DNA of 19,030 bases, taken from the NCBI GenBank assembly GCA_024223125.1, contig JAAEOP010000764.1:1-19030 (forward strand), read 5' to 3'. Positions 6,201 to 13,193 of this stretch are shown one piece after another. The stretch's first letter is position 1. Every line of letters begins with the position of its first letter. The notes under the pieces were generated by a model. That model was not told the DNA's origin. It did not search any database and saw nothing but the letters and a program-made list of their open reading frames with translations. The DNA comes from Chloroflexota bacterium (lineage in GTDB: Bacteria > Chloroflexota > Anaerolineae > Promineifilales > Promineifilaceae). Made by a program: the position numbers and the translations under genes.

Positions 6201-8959
6201 TGCGCCCAGCCCGTTTTCCCGGTTAACCAGGCATAAGCCACGGCGGTCAGACTCAACCAGGCGGGCACAAACACCGTCCAGATTAACGCGCTGTCATCCC
6301 AGACAAACAGCGCCCAGAGCAAACTCCCCCCCAACAAGGGCATACTAATCAACTGGGCCATGTGATAAAACGGCCGCGTAAACGGCCGTTCCCGCCCCCG
6401 CTTCAATTCCAACCAGATACCGGCCAATACATAAACCAGTGGGAAAGCGCCCAAACTTGCCCACCAATGTCTCCATTCAAGACCGCTTAAATCCCAAATA
6501 GTCAGCCAGGCGATAGGGAACAGGAAGCCGGCTACATAGAAATAACGGGAGCTGCGAAAGGTCCACACGGCCGCCAAAAAGTAAACGGCCGTTCCGCTCA
6601 CCACCCACGTACTCCAAGAAACGTCAAAGTCATAAAATGCCAGACCGAACGCCAACAAAGCGGCCGTTAATGAAGCAATCTGCCAGGGACGGCCGTATAC
6701 CCAACGCAAACGGCGCAAGCCAACAGACAGCCCCATCATTGCCCAGGCCAAAACAAGCATGAGCAAACCAAATTGGGGTGAAGGAGGTTGGTTCATTGTC
6801 CACAACAGGCTAACCCAGGCCAGCAGCGGCAGGGCGATGAGCCAGTGGAAAAGTGTCGCCCCCATTCCGCGCAAACGGCGATGTGTTAACAGCGCCATCA
6901 GTCCCGGTGTTTCCTGGTGGGCCAATGCTGCCAGCCAGCCATTGATGCCCAGCCAGTTTGCCAGGGCATAGGCCAGCAGCGGCCGATCCAACAAGACGAG
7001 CGGGGGCAGCATAGCCAACCCGGCCAGAATGACGGCCGCTCCGTACAGCGGGGCCAGAAATGCAGATCGTTTGGCTGGTATACGAGATGATCCCACCAAC
7101 GCGGCCACGACATGAAAAATGGATAATAAAGACCAGGGCAGCGCCAATTCGGCCGGTGTCGCCCCTCGACTGGCCAGCCAGCCAGTGGCAGCCACAGTCA
7201 GGGCCAAACTCATCAGCCACAAGAGACGAGATTGTTGACTTACCCAGGCGGCCGTGCCAGCTCCCACGGCCAGCAGCAAATAGACCCACGCTGCCGCCAA
7301 TGGTTCTTGCCATGACCATAAAGCGGCTACGACTACCAAAAGCGATCCCATAATAACGGCCGTTCGTCCGGCCATCTTGAAGAAATCATCAGCGGCATGG
7401 CGGCGGGAAATGGCGGCCAGGCCAAAGTAAAAGGGGGCCAACAGCAGCCAACCCAGCCCATACCAGGCTACATCAATCTGCCAGACGAAAAACAGCAAGC
7501 GCATTGTCAGCCAGAGGGCAATGGGGAAGGTAACGGCCGTGGCCCATACCAATGTTTGCAAACGGTAACGGCGGGTCATTAGCAGCAACGCCAGCCCACC
7601 CAACCACCAGCTTGCTGCCAGCGATAGGTAAAATGCAAAGGCGCTGCCGCCCACTAGCAAAGAGTAGGCAATGCCCACCAGCATCACCGGCACAGCCGTT
7701 GCCAGCGCCATGTGGCCAAAGGGAACTGCCAGAAAACGCCAACGCCGGAAGGGGCGCAAACCTTCATTGGCTGCTGCCAGACTGAGAGCTATGCCGGTAA
7801 CGGCCGTCAGCCACCATGCAACAGGTACGCCCAACAGATTTAACAGCGACAACACCAGGCTGCCAATTGCTAACGCTACCAGATACCCGAAAAACATGGC
7901 TTGCGTAAAATAAGCGACGAACAGGTAAACCCCCAAACAAACGACAGAGGCAATCAGCCAAACTGCGGGCCAACTGTCAGGCAGGAAGCCACCAGAAATG
8001 GTGTAAGCGTAAAAATCCAGGGGAATGAGTAAGGCGGCCACGGCGATAAGAGCAATGCCTGAGCCTTCTAACTTCATGCGAGTGCGTACAACCCAGCCCA
8101 GCCCAAAAAATGCGGCCGTTATGCTGCCCAAAAAGCCAATTTGCACCAACGGCGGGAAAGCATCCCAATTCCACGCCACCCAGGAGACGCCGGAAGCCAA
8201 CAAGAGAAGGACGCCCAAGAATAAAAGCGCGTGGAGCGTCCGTTCGGAAAGCAAACTGTCCCACACTTGATCCCAGGTTAATGACGACCGCTGCCACCGT
8301 TTTTGTTTGTCGTCTTGTTCTTCAAGGCCGATTTCCACTTCATCATCTGCTTCTGTGCGAGAGAGCGGCCGGCGTAAACCGGCTTCAATTTCCAATGCCT
8401 CAATCGCAGTTTGCTGTTTGGCCGCGATTTGCGCCCAGCCCTCGGCGCTCAATTGTCCGGCTTCATACATGGTTTCCGCCGTTTGCAGCACATATTGCTC
8501 TATGGCCAAACGGCGCAGGGTGTATTTGGGTCCGGTCATGGGCAATGGTTCAAACGGCGCATCTTCAAGCCGTTTGTCAATCTTTTGCTTTTCAGCGGAA
8601 AGTTGGGATTGTTTCTCATTGGCTGTGTCGGCCGCCAACCACCCCCGGTAGGCCCAACTGATCAACGCTTTTTTAAGGGCTGTTAGACGGCCGTGTTCCT
8701 CTCGTAAGGCGCGGACTTCGGCTGGGTCTGGTGGGGGTTGGCGTAAACCAAGTTCAATTTCAATGGTTTTAAGCTGCCGGGTATACTTTCGGCGCAAGGG
8801 GGATAAGTAGACAGCGGGGATTTCCCAATGGGATATTTCAGCCAGCAAGTACGTCAGGTTAGACCATGTTTGCAGGGTACGGCCGTCGCCAGCAAAGCCA
8901 CATACGGAACATGAAATTGTCAATTCAGGGATGGAACCATGACATCGTGGGCAATCCAT
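3239..8959 (-). CDS. Giant polytopic membrane protein with N-terminal zinc ribbon (SCO7613/DUF2157-like)
   Basis: The protein has 1906 residues. The ATG at 8959 has a perfect AGGAGG ribosome-binding site eight bases upstream. Residues 3-20 contain CPRC and CSVC, a four-cysteine zinc ribbon. Residues about 20-235 are charged and helical (coiled-coil-like, KQKIDKRLEDAPFEP, EVEIGLEEQDDKQKRWQR) and should be cytoplasmic. From about residue 240 to the end the chain is almost continuous hydrophobic helix, by eye several dozen transmembrane segments, opening with LHALLFLGVLLLLASGVSWVAWNW. The zinc ribbon, helical stalk and first membrane block resemble large uncharacterised actinobacterial/Chloroflexota proteins named 'SCO7613 C-terminal domain-containing membrane protein' and the DUF2157 family. 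No transport motif, catalytic residue or ATPase is apparent. A short Arg/Lys-rich tail (ERRLEKVREFSYELRAK) ends it. Internal repetition of the membrane block is likely but I could not align it. Confidence 0.85.
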   Translation of the reverse strand: MDCPRCHGSIPELTISCSVCGFAGDGRTLQTWSNLTYLLAEISHWEIPAVYLSPLRRKYTRQLKTIEIELGLRQPPPDPAEVRALREEHGRLTALKKALISWAYRGWLAADTANEKQSQLSAEKQKIDKRLEDAPFEPLPMTGPKYTLRRLAIEQYVLQTAETMYEAGQLSAEGWAQIAAKQQTAIEALEIEAGLRRPLSRTEADDEVEIGLEEQDDKQKRWQRSSLTWDQVWDSLLSERTLHALLFLGVLLLLASGVSWVAWNWDAFPPLVQIGFLGSITAAFFGLGWVVRTRMKLEGSGIALIAVAALLIPLDFYAYTISGGFLPDSWPAVWLIASVVCLGVYLFVAYFTQAMFFGYLVALAIGSLVLSLLNLLGVPVAWWLTAVTGIALSLAAANEGLRPFRRWRFLAVPFGHMALATAVPVMLVGIAYSLLVGGSAFAFYLSLAASWWLGGLALLLMTRRYRLQTLVWATAVTFPIALWLTMRLLFFVWQIDVAWYGLGWLLLAPFYFGLAAISRRHAADDFFKMAGRTAVIMGSLLVVVAALWSWQEPLAAAWVYLLLAVGAGTAAWVSQQSRLLWLMSLALTVAATGWLASRGATPAELALPWSLLSIFHVVAALVGSSRIPAKRSAFLAPLYGAAVILAGLAMLPPLVLLDRPLLAYALANWLGINGWLAALAHQETPGLMALLTHRRLRGMGATLFHWLIALPLLAWVSLLWTMNQPPSPQFGLLMLVLAWAMMGLSVGLRRLRWVYGRPWQIASLTAALLAFGLAFYDFDVSWSTWVVSGTAVYFLAAVWTFRSSRYFYVAGFLFPIAWLTIWDLSGLEWRHWWASLGAFPLVYVLAGIWLELKRGRERPFTRPFYHMAQLISMPLLGGSLLWALFVWDDSALIWTVFVPAWLSLTAVAYAWLTGKTGWAHLSIWLGTLAGGLAVKTYSHGSGRSAALVACLAIVYVLAERALHTLAMKPIKTQHFDYRRWWLLYKRPLLIAGWVLSVAAIGAALLRNLILLGGGPIRQSWAIVALLLIIGLYALSARLFRRVHFVWLASALSVIPWTLASHLIWGNEMAWLGLSWVVLGLGLLGAGALLVRRLGLGEWSWPPQIIAHIVVPVGLLMTVFDPAVATIAVELSLGFYLAATAIDRHFGSTKPPSSRFLFPFATLLPIGTIFACLWFFPAVPTSSLALVSWLWALPLLAAGRWLAKWEPGYRWPFYLVAYATAWFAIAMTAGDTAVLSLILLLNTGIAVLSVWLFREPRWWYPATLLLPLAVWALLAELGVTETGYYGWTLVAASGLYLAGAWLLRQRGLRRYETPLIGMTFLALGFGLPLCSGGRLDAFVGYGTAVIILTLAAVWLRRPIIFSAAVALAIVPYGVVVSWLELGWENVGFAMWPGILAALALAVYLDRVWGIEPALVQPKLSSAFPWKRFWRWPGAIWERWTRWWALSLYAVAIAFVGFSGLVGLFEAWRWLLLLMGGTAVFLWLTYRFRLRGWLLAAGVWGQLAALAFLWLIGLTESGSQLALAFMPVTLFTFFMGFLVEHGLWETALLYRADGRWHLSLSGWSLPFYGLLFVNFAIGQALTLDLGWESAIVTWLHAVIIGLLATHWRLKLLSSLATALGALGLWQWLAWLDISGTVWPTAMALLALVYGVVGYGLRRWQREGFVVPGWVDVWERPFIRAGWVVSLLALAVALVLSMRIVPSLLYQPLYPAEIQVAYMLVRTFALLGLFYLTAALVERRLRLSYLALLLLFASWSLWLLLIQGARELQLYAVPAGFYLLLMGWLEWTKGSRTVARWLDWLAVFILYGSAFWQSFGLHGELYALLMMGEGLLIAWLGSWRRLRRLLYLGVAGVVTAVGGQLIEPLFALNTFVLLLLGAALVGLGIALERRLEKVREFSYELRAKMEHWE

Positions 8960-9380
8960 ACGTTCGCCTCCTGTTGAATGATATGTGTGCAGAGTAGAAT
9001 ATTGTCGTTAAATTAAGATCACACAGGTTGCCAATATGATCTGCGCTCCTCTGAGATTTTGCGTTAAAATCTTCAAGGTCTGCACATTTCGGGTACAACG
9101 CTTTTATTTTACAACACTTTGTCACCTCATATTGTGACTTGTGTGTAGAGTCTAAGGCACTTGAGTGCTTTCTATCCTCTTCTTTGTCCCCAATTCCTTG
9201 ATCATTTCCGTTGGGGCTGATACCTTAGTAATCAGTTAGAAGGTAATTTCCGCCAAGATTGGTTCATTCTTGGAGAATGAACCAATCTGATGAAGCAGAT
9301 TAATAATGCAAAAAAATCTTTTCGCAAATCCCCGTCTCATCTTTTCTCTGGTTTTTGGACTTGTGGCTCTATCTTCTTTG
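8960..9380. other. Intergenic region without a convincing gene
   Basis: These 421 bases are AT-richer than the flanking genes and contain no octamer ACGGCCGT. Visible elements are the AGGAGG site of the giant gene (just after 8959), a 7-bp inverted repeat AGATTTT/AAAATCT at 9054-9060 and 9066-9072, a small GCACT-TG-AGTGC hairpin near 9157-9168, and the long perfect inverted repeat at 9256-9288 listed separately. Short frames here (for example the minus frame ending at 8925) lack ribosome-binding sites and family patterns. I could not identify a clear promoter for the giant gene. Confidence 0.6.
9256..9288. repeat. Perfect 15-bp inverted repeat (3-nt loop)
   Basis: AGATTGGTTCATTCT (9256-9270) is followed by TGG and then by its exact reverse complement AGAATGAACCAATCT (9274-9288). 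The RNA of either strand would fold to a 15-bp stem. No T-tract follows in either direction, so it is not a textbook intrinsic terminator. It could be a dispersed palindromic repeat element, a processing site, or a protein-binding operator. Confidence 0.85.
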
Positions 9381-9635
9381 TTATCCCGGCCACGGCCGTT
9401 GAAACACCTCGTACAAAAAATATTTCGCCTCGCGCATATCTTTACCAAACGTTTCGTATAACGTCTGGATGGCTTCCTCCGTCAATTGTAAATGGACAAA
9501 ACCACCATCTAAAATTTTCTGCACGGCCGGGGGAATAAAAGCCACGGCCGTCCACTCCTCCACCGCCAATGCTCCAAAAGGATTGTGCCGGTAGCCTAAT
9601 TGATGATGGAAGAAATACGGCCGTTGTCTGCTCAT
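9381..9635 (-). pseudogene. Internally deleted remnant of an AAA/STAND-type ATPase
   Basis: An 84-residue frame starts with ATG at 9635. Its first half, RPYFFHHQLGYRHNPFGAL followed by VEEWTAVAFIPPAV and ILDGGFVHLQL, is recognisable from memory as the conserved beginning of Chloroflexota P-loop ATPases, in which 'FVHLQL' normally runs directly into a GxxGxGKT/S Walker A loop. Here the Walker A is missing. At about 9481-9490 the reading frame jumps to LTEEAIQTLYETFGKDM and EAKYFLYEVFQRPWPG, which looks like the C-terminal end of the same kind of ATPase. The simplest explanation is an in-frame deletion of the central domain. It might still be expressed as a small protein. No strong ribosome-binding site is seen. 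It is divergent to the kinase gene. Confidence 0.55.
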
Positions 9636-9660
9636 TTCTGGAAAGCCCAGGCTAACTGTG

Positions 9661-9683
9661 ACATAATACAAATTATATTATGT
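9661..9683. promoter_or_regulatory. Palindromic candidate operator/promoter between the ATPase remnant and the kinase
   Basis: ACATAATA (9661-9668) and its exact complement TATTATGT (9676-9683) flank a 7-bp spacer, making an AT-rich 23-bp dyad between two divergent starts (9635 minus, 9705 plus). TATATT or TATTAT within it could serve as a -10 box for the kinase, whose GGAG ribosome-binding site lies at about 9693. The -35 region has no good match. Operator function is inferred from the symmetry only. Confidence 0.4.
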
Positions 9684-9704
9684 ATCAAAGGTTGGAGTAG
9701 CTGC

Positions 9705-12056
9705 ATGAATTCTTCTAGGCCAGCCTGGGTCGGAAAGACCCTCGGCAATCGGTACAAAATAGAGGCCATCTTAGGACGAGGCGGCATGTCTGTTGTTTAC
9801 CGTGCCCACGATCCCAACCTCAACCGCAAAGTCGCCCTCAAAATCATCCATCCTCACCTTACCAACAACGCTGATTTTATCAGACGATTCGAGCAAGAAG
9901 CAACCCTCATTGCCCAACTGCGCCATCCCCACATCATCCAGGTACACGACTTTAGCCATGACGAAAACACCTACTATATGGTCATGGAACATATCCCTGG
10001 CGAAACACTCTCACACCGGCTGCAAACCCTCAATGATGCCGGTATGCGTCTGCCGCTGGCAGACAGTGTGCGTATTATGTCCAAAATATGTGACGCGGTA
10101 GATTACGCCCACCAACGACGTATGATTCACCGCGATCTGAAACCGGCCAACATCATGCTTACTTTGCTGGGCGAACCGATTTTGATGGATTTTGGCATTG
10201 CTCGCCTGGTTGGTGACCAACCGCAGACGGCAGTCAGAGGACCATTTGGCACGGCCGCTTACATGTCTCCAGAGCAAGTTCACGGCGAAGAAGCTGACCA
10301 CCGTTCCGACATTTACGCTCTGGGTATTATGTTATACGAAATGCTAAGTGGCGACCTACCCTTTTTCGATGAATCTACCTACCAGCTCATGGTCAAACAG
10401 GTTAATGAACCCGTGCCAGACATTCAAGCCGTAGAAATGAACACCCCCCATTCCCTGGTCAATATCATGGAAAAGGCATTGAGCAAAAACCCGGATAACC
10501 GCTTTCAAACGGCCGCGGAAATGGGCAATGCCCTGAACACACTGGGAATACAGATGGACAGTCCAGCCGACACATTGGCTGATCGTCACCTGGGCCGGCT
10601 AGAAACATTGTGGCAAGAAGCGCATAATCTGTTTGACGACCGTCAATGGATCGCCTGCCTGGACAAACTAGATGAGTTACGACGCACAGACGCAGATTAC
10701 AAACACAACAAAACGACCATCATGCGTGAAGACACCTTAAACCACCTCAGTCAACAAGCCAGGCGACTGTATGACGCAGAAAAGTATGCCGAAAGTTTGG
10801 CCTGCATCCAGGCCATTCGCTCCCGCGACGCAGAGTTCCCGGTGAATGAGTTGGAGTTTAAGGTACTGCTGGCCCAACAGCAGGCTGGTTTACGAGCACA
10901 GTTAGAGGAGTTGTACACGGCCGCCACCGATCATCTGGAGAAACGAGAGTATACGGCCGCGCTGGTAACCTGGGAATCAGTGCAACTACAAAAGGAAGAT
11001 TTAACTTTCCCTGACCGTTTGCTGGTGGAAAAACGAGCCAAAGAAGGGATTTGCACGGCTGTCTACACTGAAGCTATTTCCGCTCTGGCCCAACAAGACC
11101 CAGAACTGGCTCTGGCAAAAATGGCCGAAGTATCTACATACGATCCACGGTTCCCCGATCCCCAGCAGGTGAAGTCCAAAGCAGAAGCAATGCTAAACCA
11201 ACTGCCAGAACCAGCCCGCACACGGCCGTCTTGGGTCTGGCCGCTCCTAATAATCTTGCTGCTACTCATCATTGTTGGAATTATTTTCATTCCGCCGCGT
11301 CTAAACCAGGTTACGGTCGCAACCTCCCCCACACCGACCGTAGAACTGGCAGTCGTTTTACCCACAAACCCACCCACCAAGACAGCAACAGCAACAGCCA
11401 CCCCCACAGCCCAACCTACAACAACCCCTACCTTACTGCCAACCGCGACGGCCACAGCAACCCCTACAGCCACACCCAGTCAAACGCCAACGGCTATGGC
11501 AACAACACAGCCGTCTGAAAAAGCCACCGTCCGCGAAAACGTGACCGTTTTTGCAGAACCCGTCGCCACCGCTGCAGAAATCACCATCCTGGAAGCAGGC
11601 GAAGAAGTGTGGGTACTGGGCCGGTCACAAACCGGCAATTGGTTATACGTCAGTACAGATGCCGGCAACCGTGGCTTCGTCAGCCTAGATCGATTAGATT
11701 GGAGTGGTGATGTCGCCTCCCTGTTAATCCGCGAGGGGACGCCCCTAATCGCCAACTCAACTAATATCCCCAATCCTGACGGTAGCGTTGTAACATTGGC
11801 GCTGTACCAACTTGAAGGGACACAGCAGTGCAACGGGCAAGCATGGACAATGTCCGTGTTTATGGAGGGGTTGGGGGGCAACGACCGTTACAATTATTAC
11901 TGGAACGATCAACTATTGGCCGCCGAAGTGAATGGCAGCCACACCTTTACCGTCAGCAGCGACGGCGGCCCCGTCATCGGAACCGGCCGTGTTACATCTG
12001 GCAGCAATACGGCCGAAGCTGAACTCTTTATCAATAATCCCCACTGTAATGAGTAA
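9705..12056 (+). CDS. Transmembrane Ser/Thr protein kinase with extracellular SH3b-like sensor
   Basis: The protein has 783 residues. I chose the ATG at 9705 (GGAG about nine bases upstream); the frame is open further upstream to 9600, but that extension has no kinase-like sequence and overlaps the divergent remnant. The Hanks-type kinase domain (about 17-280) has the glycine loop GRGGMSVVY (24-32), ATP lysine K46, catalytic HRDLKPAN (H142-R143-D144, N149) and DFG at D162, so it is an intact RD-type kinase. Residues about 300-500 are helical and TPR-like. A hydrophobic helix at about 509-531 crosses the membrane. Outside follow a Thr/Pro/Ala-rich linker (about 540-600), an SH3b-like module near 605-660 (ATVRENVTVF...GNWLYVSTD...GFVSLDRL) and a C-terminal beta domain to PHCNE. 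SH3b and Thr/Pro linkers suggest sensing of cell wall or surface glycan. No partner phosphatase or FHA protein is in the window. Confidence 0.92.
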   Translation: MNSSRPAWVGKTLGNRYKIEAILGRGGMSVVYRAHDPNLNRKVALKIIHPHLTNNADFIRRFEQEATLIAQLRHPHIIQVHDFSHDENTYYMVMEHIPGETLSHRLQTLNDAGMRLPLADSVRIMSKICDAVDYAHQRRMIHRDLKPANIMLTLLGEPILMDFGIARLVGDQPQTAVRGPFGTAAYMSPEQVHGEEADHRSDIYALGIMLYEMLSGDLPFFDESTYQLMVKQVNEPVPDIQAVEMNTPHSLVNIMEKALSKNPDNRFQTAAEMGNALNTLGIQMDSPADTLADRHLGRLETLWQEAHNLFDDRQWIACLDKLDELRRTDADYKHNKTTIMREDTLNHLSQQARRLYDAEKYAESLACIQAIRSRDAEFPVNELEFKVLLAQQQAGLRAQLEELYTAATDHLEKREYTAALVTWESVQLQKEDLTFPDRLLVEKRAKEGICTAVYTEAISALAQQDPELALAKMAEVSTYDPRFPDPQQVKSKAEAMLNQLPEPARTRPSWVWPLLIILLLLIIVGIIFIPPRLNQVTVATSPTPTVELAVVLPTNPPTKTATATATPTAQPTTTPTLLPTATATATPTATPSQTPTAMATTQPSEKATVRENVTVFAEPVATAAEITILEAGEEVWVLGRSQTGNWLYVSTDAGNRGFVSLDRLDWSGDVASLLIREGTPLIANSTNIPNPDGSVVTLALYQLEGTQQCNGQAWTMSVFMEGLGGNDRYNYYWNDQLLAAEVNGSHTFTVSSDGGPVIGTGRVTSGSNTAEAELFINNPHCNE

Positions 12057-12112
12057 TACTCCTATACCTGTTACCCCTCCAATCCTCTCATGCGATAGAT
12101 TTTAATAAACGG

Positions 12113-12118
12113 TATACT
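12113..12118 (+). promoter_or_regulatory. Candidate -10 box (TATACT) of the restriction-modification operon
   Basis: TATACT at 12113-12118 is five of six to consensus and lies only ten bases before the ATG at 12129, placing a transcription start around 12124-12126. The mRNA would be almost leaderless, consistent with the absence of a ribosome-binding site. No matching -35 hexamer is seen 17 bp upstream. A perfect TTGACA occurs at 12124-12129 over the start codon, but only a poor -10 (TGTTAC) follows it. Confidence 0.4.
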
Positions 12119-12128
12119 ATTCTTTGAC

Positions 12129-13193
12129 ATGACCATTTTACGAAATTGTTACCAAAAAACTTTTGATGATTATCTTACAACATCATCCACCGAACCGCTT
12201 TTTATGCTGGGGGATGCAAATGATGTGCTGCTTGAATTACCAGACAATTCCGTAGATTTTTGTATGACAAGCCCACCCTACTGGGGAAAGCGTCAATATC
12301 ATAATGGGGGAATTGGGTTAGAAGATAGTCCTGAGGAGTATATAGACTCTTTAGCTACAATCTTTCAAGAAGTTCATCGTGTATTAAAACCAACCGGTTC
12401 ATTTTGGTTGAATATTGGCGATAAGTATCAAAACAAAGGTCTAAGAGGCCTCCCCTGGCGAATAGCCTTCAAGCTAATTGATGAGCAAGGTTGGATTCTT
12501 CGCAATAATGTAATCTGGCACAAAGTGAAAGGAGGATTAGACAATACAAAAGATCGTCTCCGAAATGTTCATGAAAATATCTTCCACTTCGTCAAGGAAC
12601 CATCAGGTTACTATTATGATGTTGATTCCATTCGATCTACTCCTAGAAAAGCTAAAGTAAGCAACGGAGCCGTTGTATCCGCCACTGGTGTTACAGGTGT
12701 GAGATACAGAAGGCAAATAGAACTTTCTACGGAGTTGACAGATGAGGAAAAGAAGGCTGCTCTGCAAGCATTAAACAATATGCTTCAACAAATAGAGCTC
12801 AACGAAATTTCTGATTTTCGGATGATCATTCGTGGACAACAACGCACCACACACTCAAATTCTGGACGTGTTTCTGGACGAGCACGAGAACTGCAAGTAA
12901 AAGGTTTTTACTTCTTGAAATACCATCCCAAAGGCAGCAAACCAGGTGACGTATGGGACATTTTGCCGGAAGATACGCAAAAGCGCCGCCAACATTATGC
13001 ACCTTACCCCGAAGATTTATGCAGAATTCCCATATTGGCAACATGCCCACAAGATGGCATTGTTTTAGATCCTTTCTGTGGCACAGGCACAACGTCGTTG
13101 GTAGCTAGAATTATGGGAAGAAAATCCATTAGCATAGATATTTCTCTTGACTACCTTGAAATAGCGGAACAACGCTGTATGAGATTACTATGA
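12129..13193 (+). CDS. Type II beta-class DNA methyltransferase (N4-cytosine type)
   Basis: The protein has 354 residues. Motif IV, TSPPYW at residues 47-52, is the catalytic loop typical of N4-cytosine methyltransferases (adenine enzymes more often have DPPY). It is preceded by a GDANDVLLELPDNSVD strand-helix. The S-adenosylmethionine motif DPFCGTGTT lies near the C-terminus (D314 to T322), so the motif order IV...I is that of the beta class. Between them, residues about 180-270 contain the variable target-recognition region (EEKKAALQALNNML, GRVSGRARELQVKG). ATG 12129 is used by default; an in-frame ATG at 12204 just before LGDAN is possible. The stop overlaps the next start (ATGA), which encodes a NotI-family endonuclease. 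It should therefore protect the cognate site. Its base composition is AT-richer than the flanks and it has no ACGGCCGT. Confidence 0.92.
   Translation: MTILRNCYQKTFDDYLTTSSTEPLFMLGDANDVLLELPDNSVDFCMTSPPYWGKRQYHNGGIGLEDSPEEYIDSLATIFQEVHRVLKPTGSFWLNIGDKYQNKGLRGLPWRIAFKLIDEQGWILRNNVIWHKVKGGLDNTKDRLRNVHENIFHFVKEPSGYYYDVDSIRSTPRKAKVSNGAVVSATGVTGVRYRRQIELSTELTDEEKKAALQALNNMLQQIELNEISDFRMIIRGQQRTTHSNSGRVSGRARELQVKGFYFLKYHPKGSKPGDVWDILPEDTQKRRQHYAPYPEDLCRIPILATCPQDGIVLDPFCGTGTTSLVARIMGRKSISIDISLDYLEIAEQRCMRLL

Noticed and set aside
4000..8600. Many long frames on the plus strand opposite the giant gene
   Set aside because: They are shadows of a high-GC, hydrophobic coding region: no ribosome-binding sites, and compositions rich in Gln/Asn/Pro/Arg as expected from the complement of Leu/Trp/Ala codons.
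8925..9125. Minus-strand frame of 66 codons across the start of the giant gene
   Set aside because: No ribosome-binding site or family pattern, and it overlaps the well-supported start at 8959.
8984..9151. Two near-identical 12-mers, TGTGTGCAGAGT (8984-8995) and TGTGTGTAGAGT (9140-9151)
   Set aside because: Only two copies with one mismatch, 156 bp apart, and no further context; too weak to call a repeat or operator.
9236..9448. Minus-strand 70-codon frame rich in Arg/Lys
   Set aside because: It runs through the perfect inverted repeat and out of frame with the ATPase remnant; composition is typical of a chance frame.
9600..9704. Upstream extension of the kinase reading frame (35 extra residues)
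   Set aside because: No family similarity and no ribosome-binding site; it overlaps the divergent ATPase remnant, the dyad lies inside it, and the kinase starts cleanly at 9705 with GGAG upstream.
11380..11505. Trinucleotide-like repetition (ACAGCAACAGCC...) as a possible microsatellite or CRISPR-like array
   Set aside because: It is degenerate and encodes the Thr/Pro/Ala linker of the kinase; there are no regular spacers.
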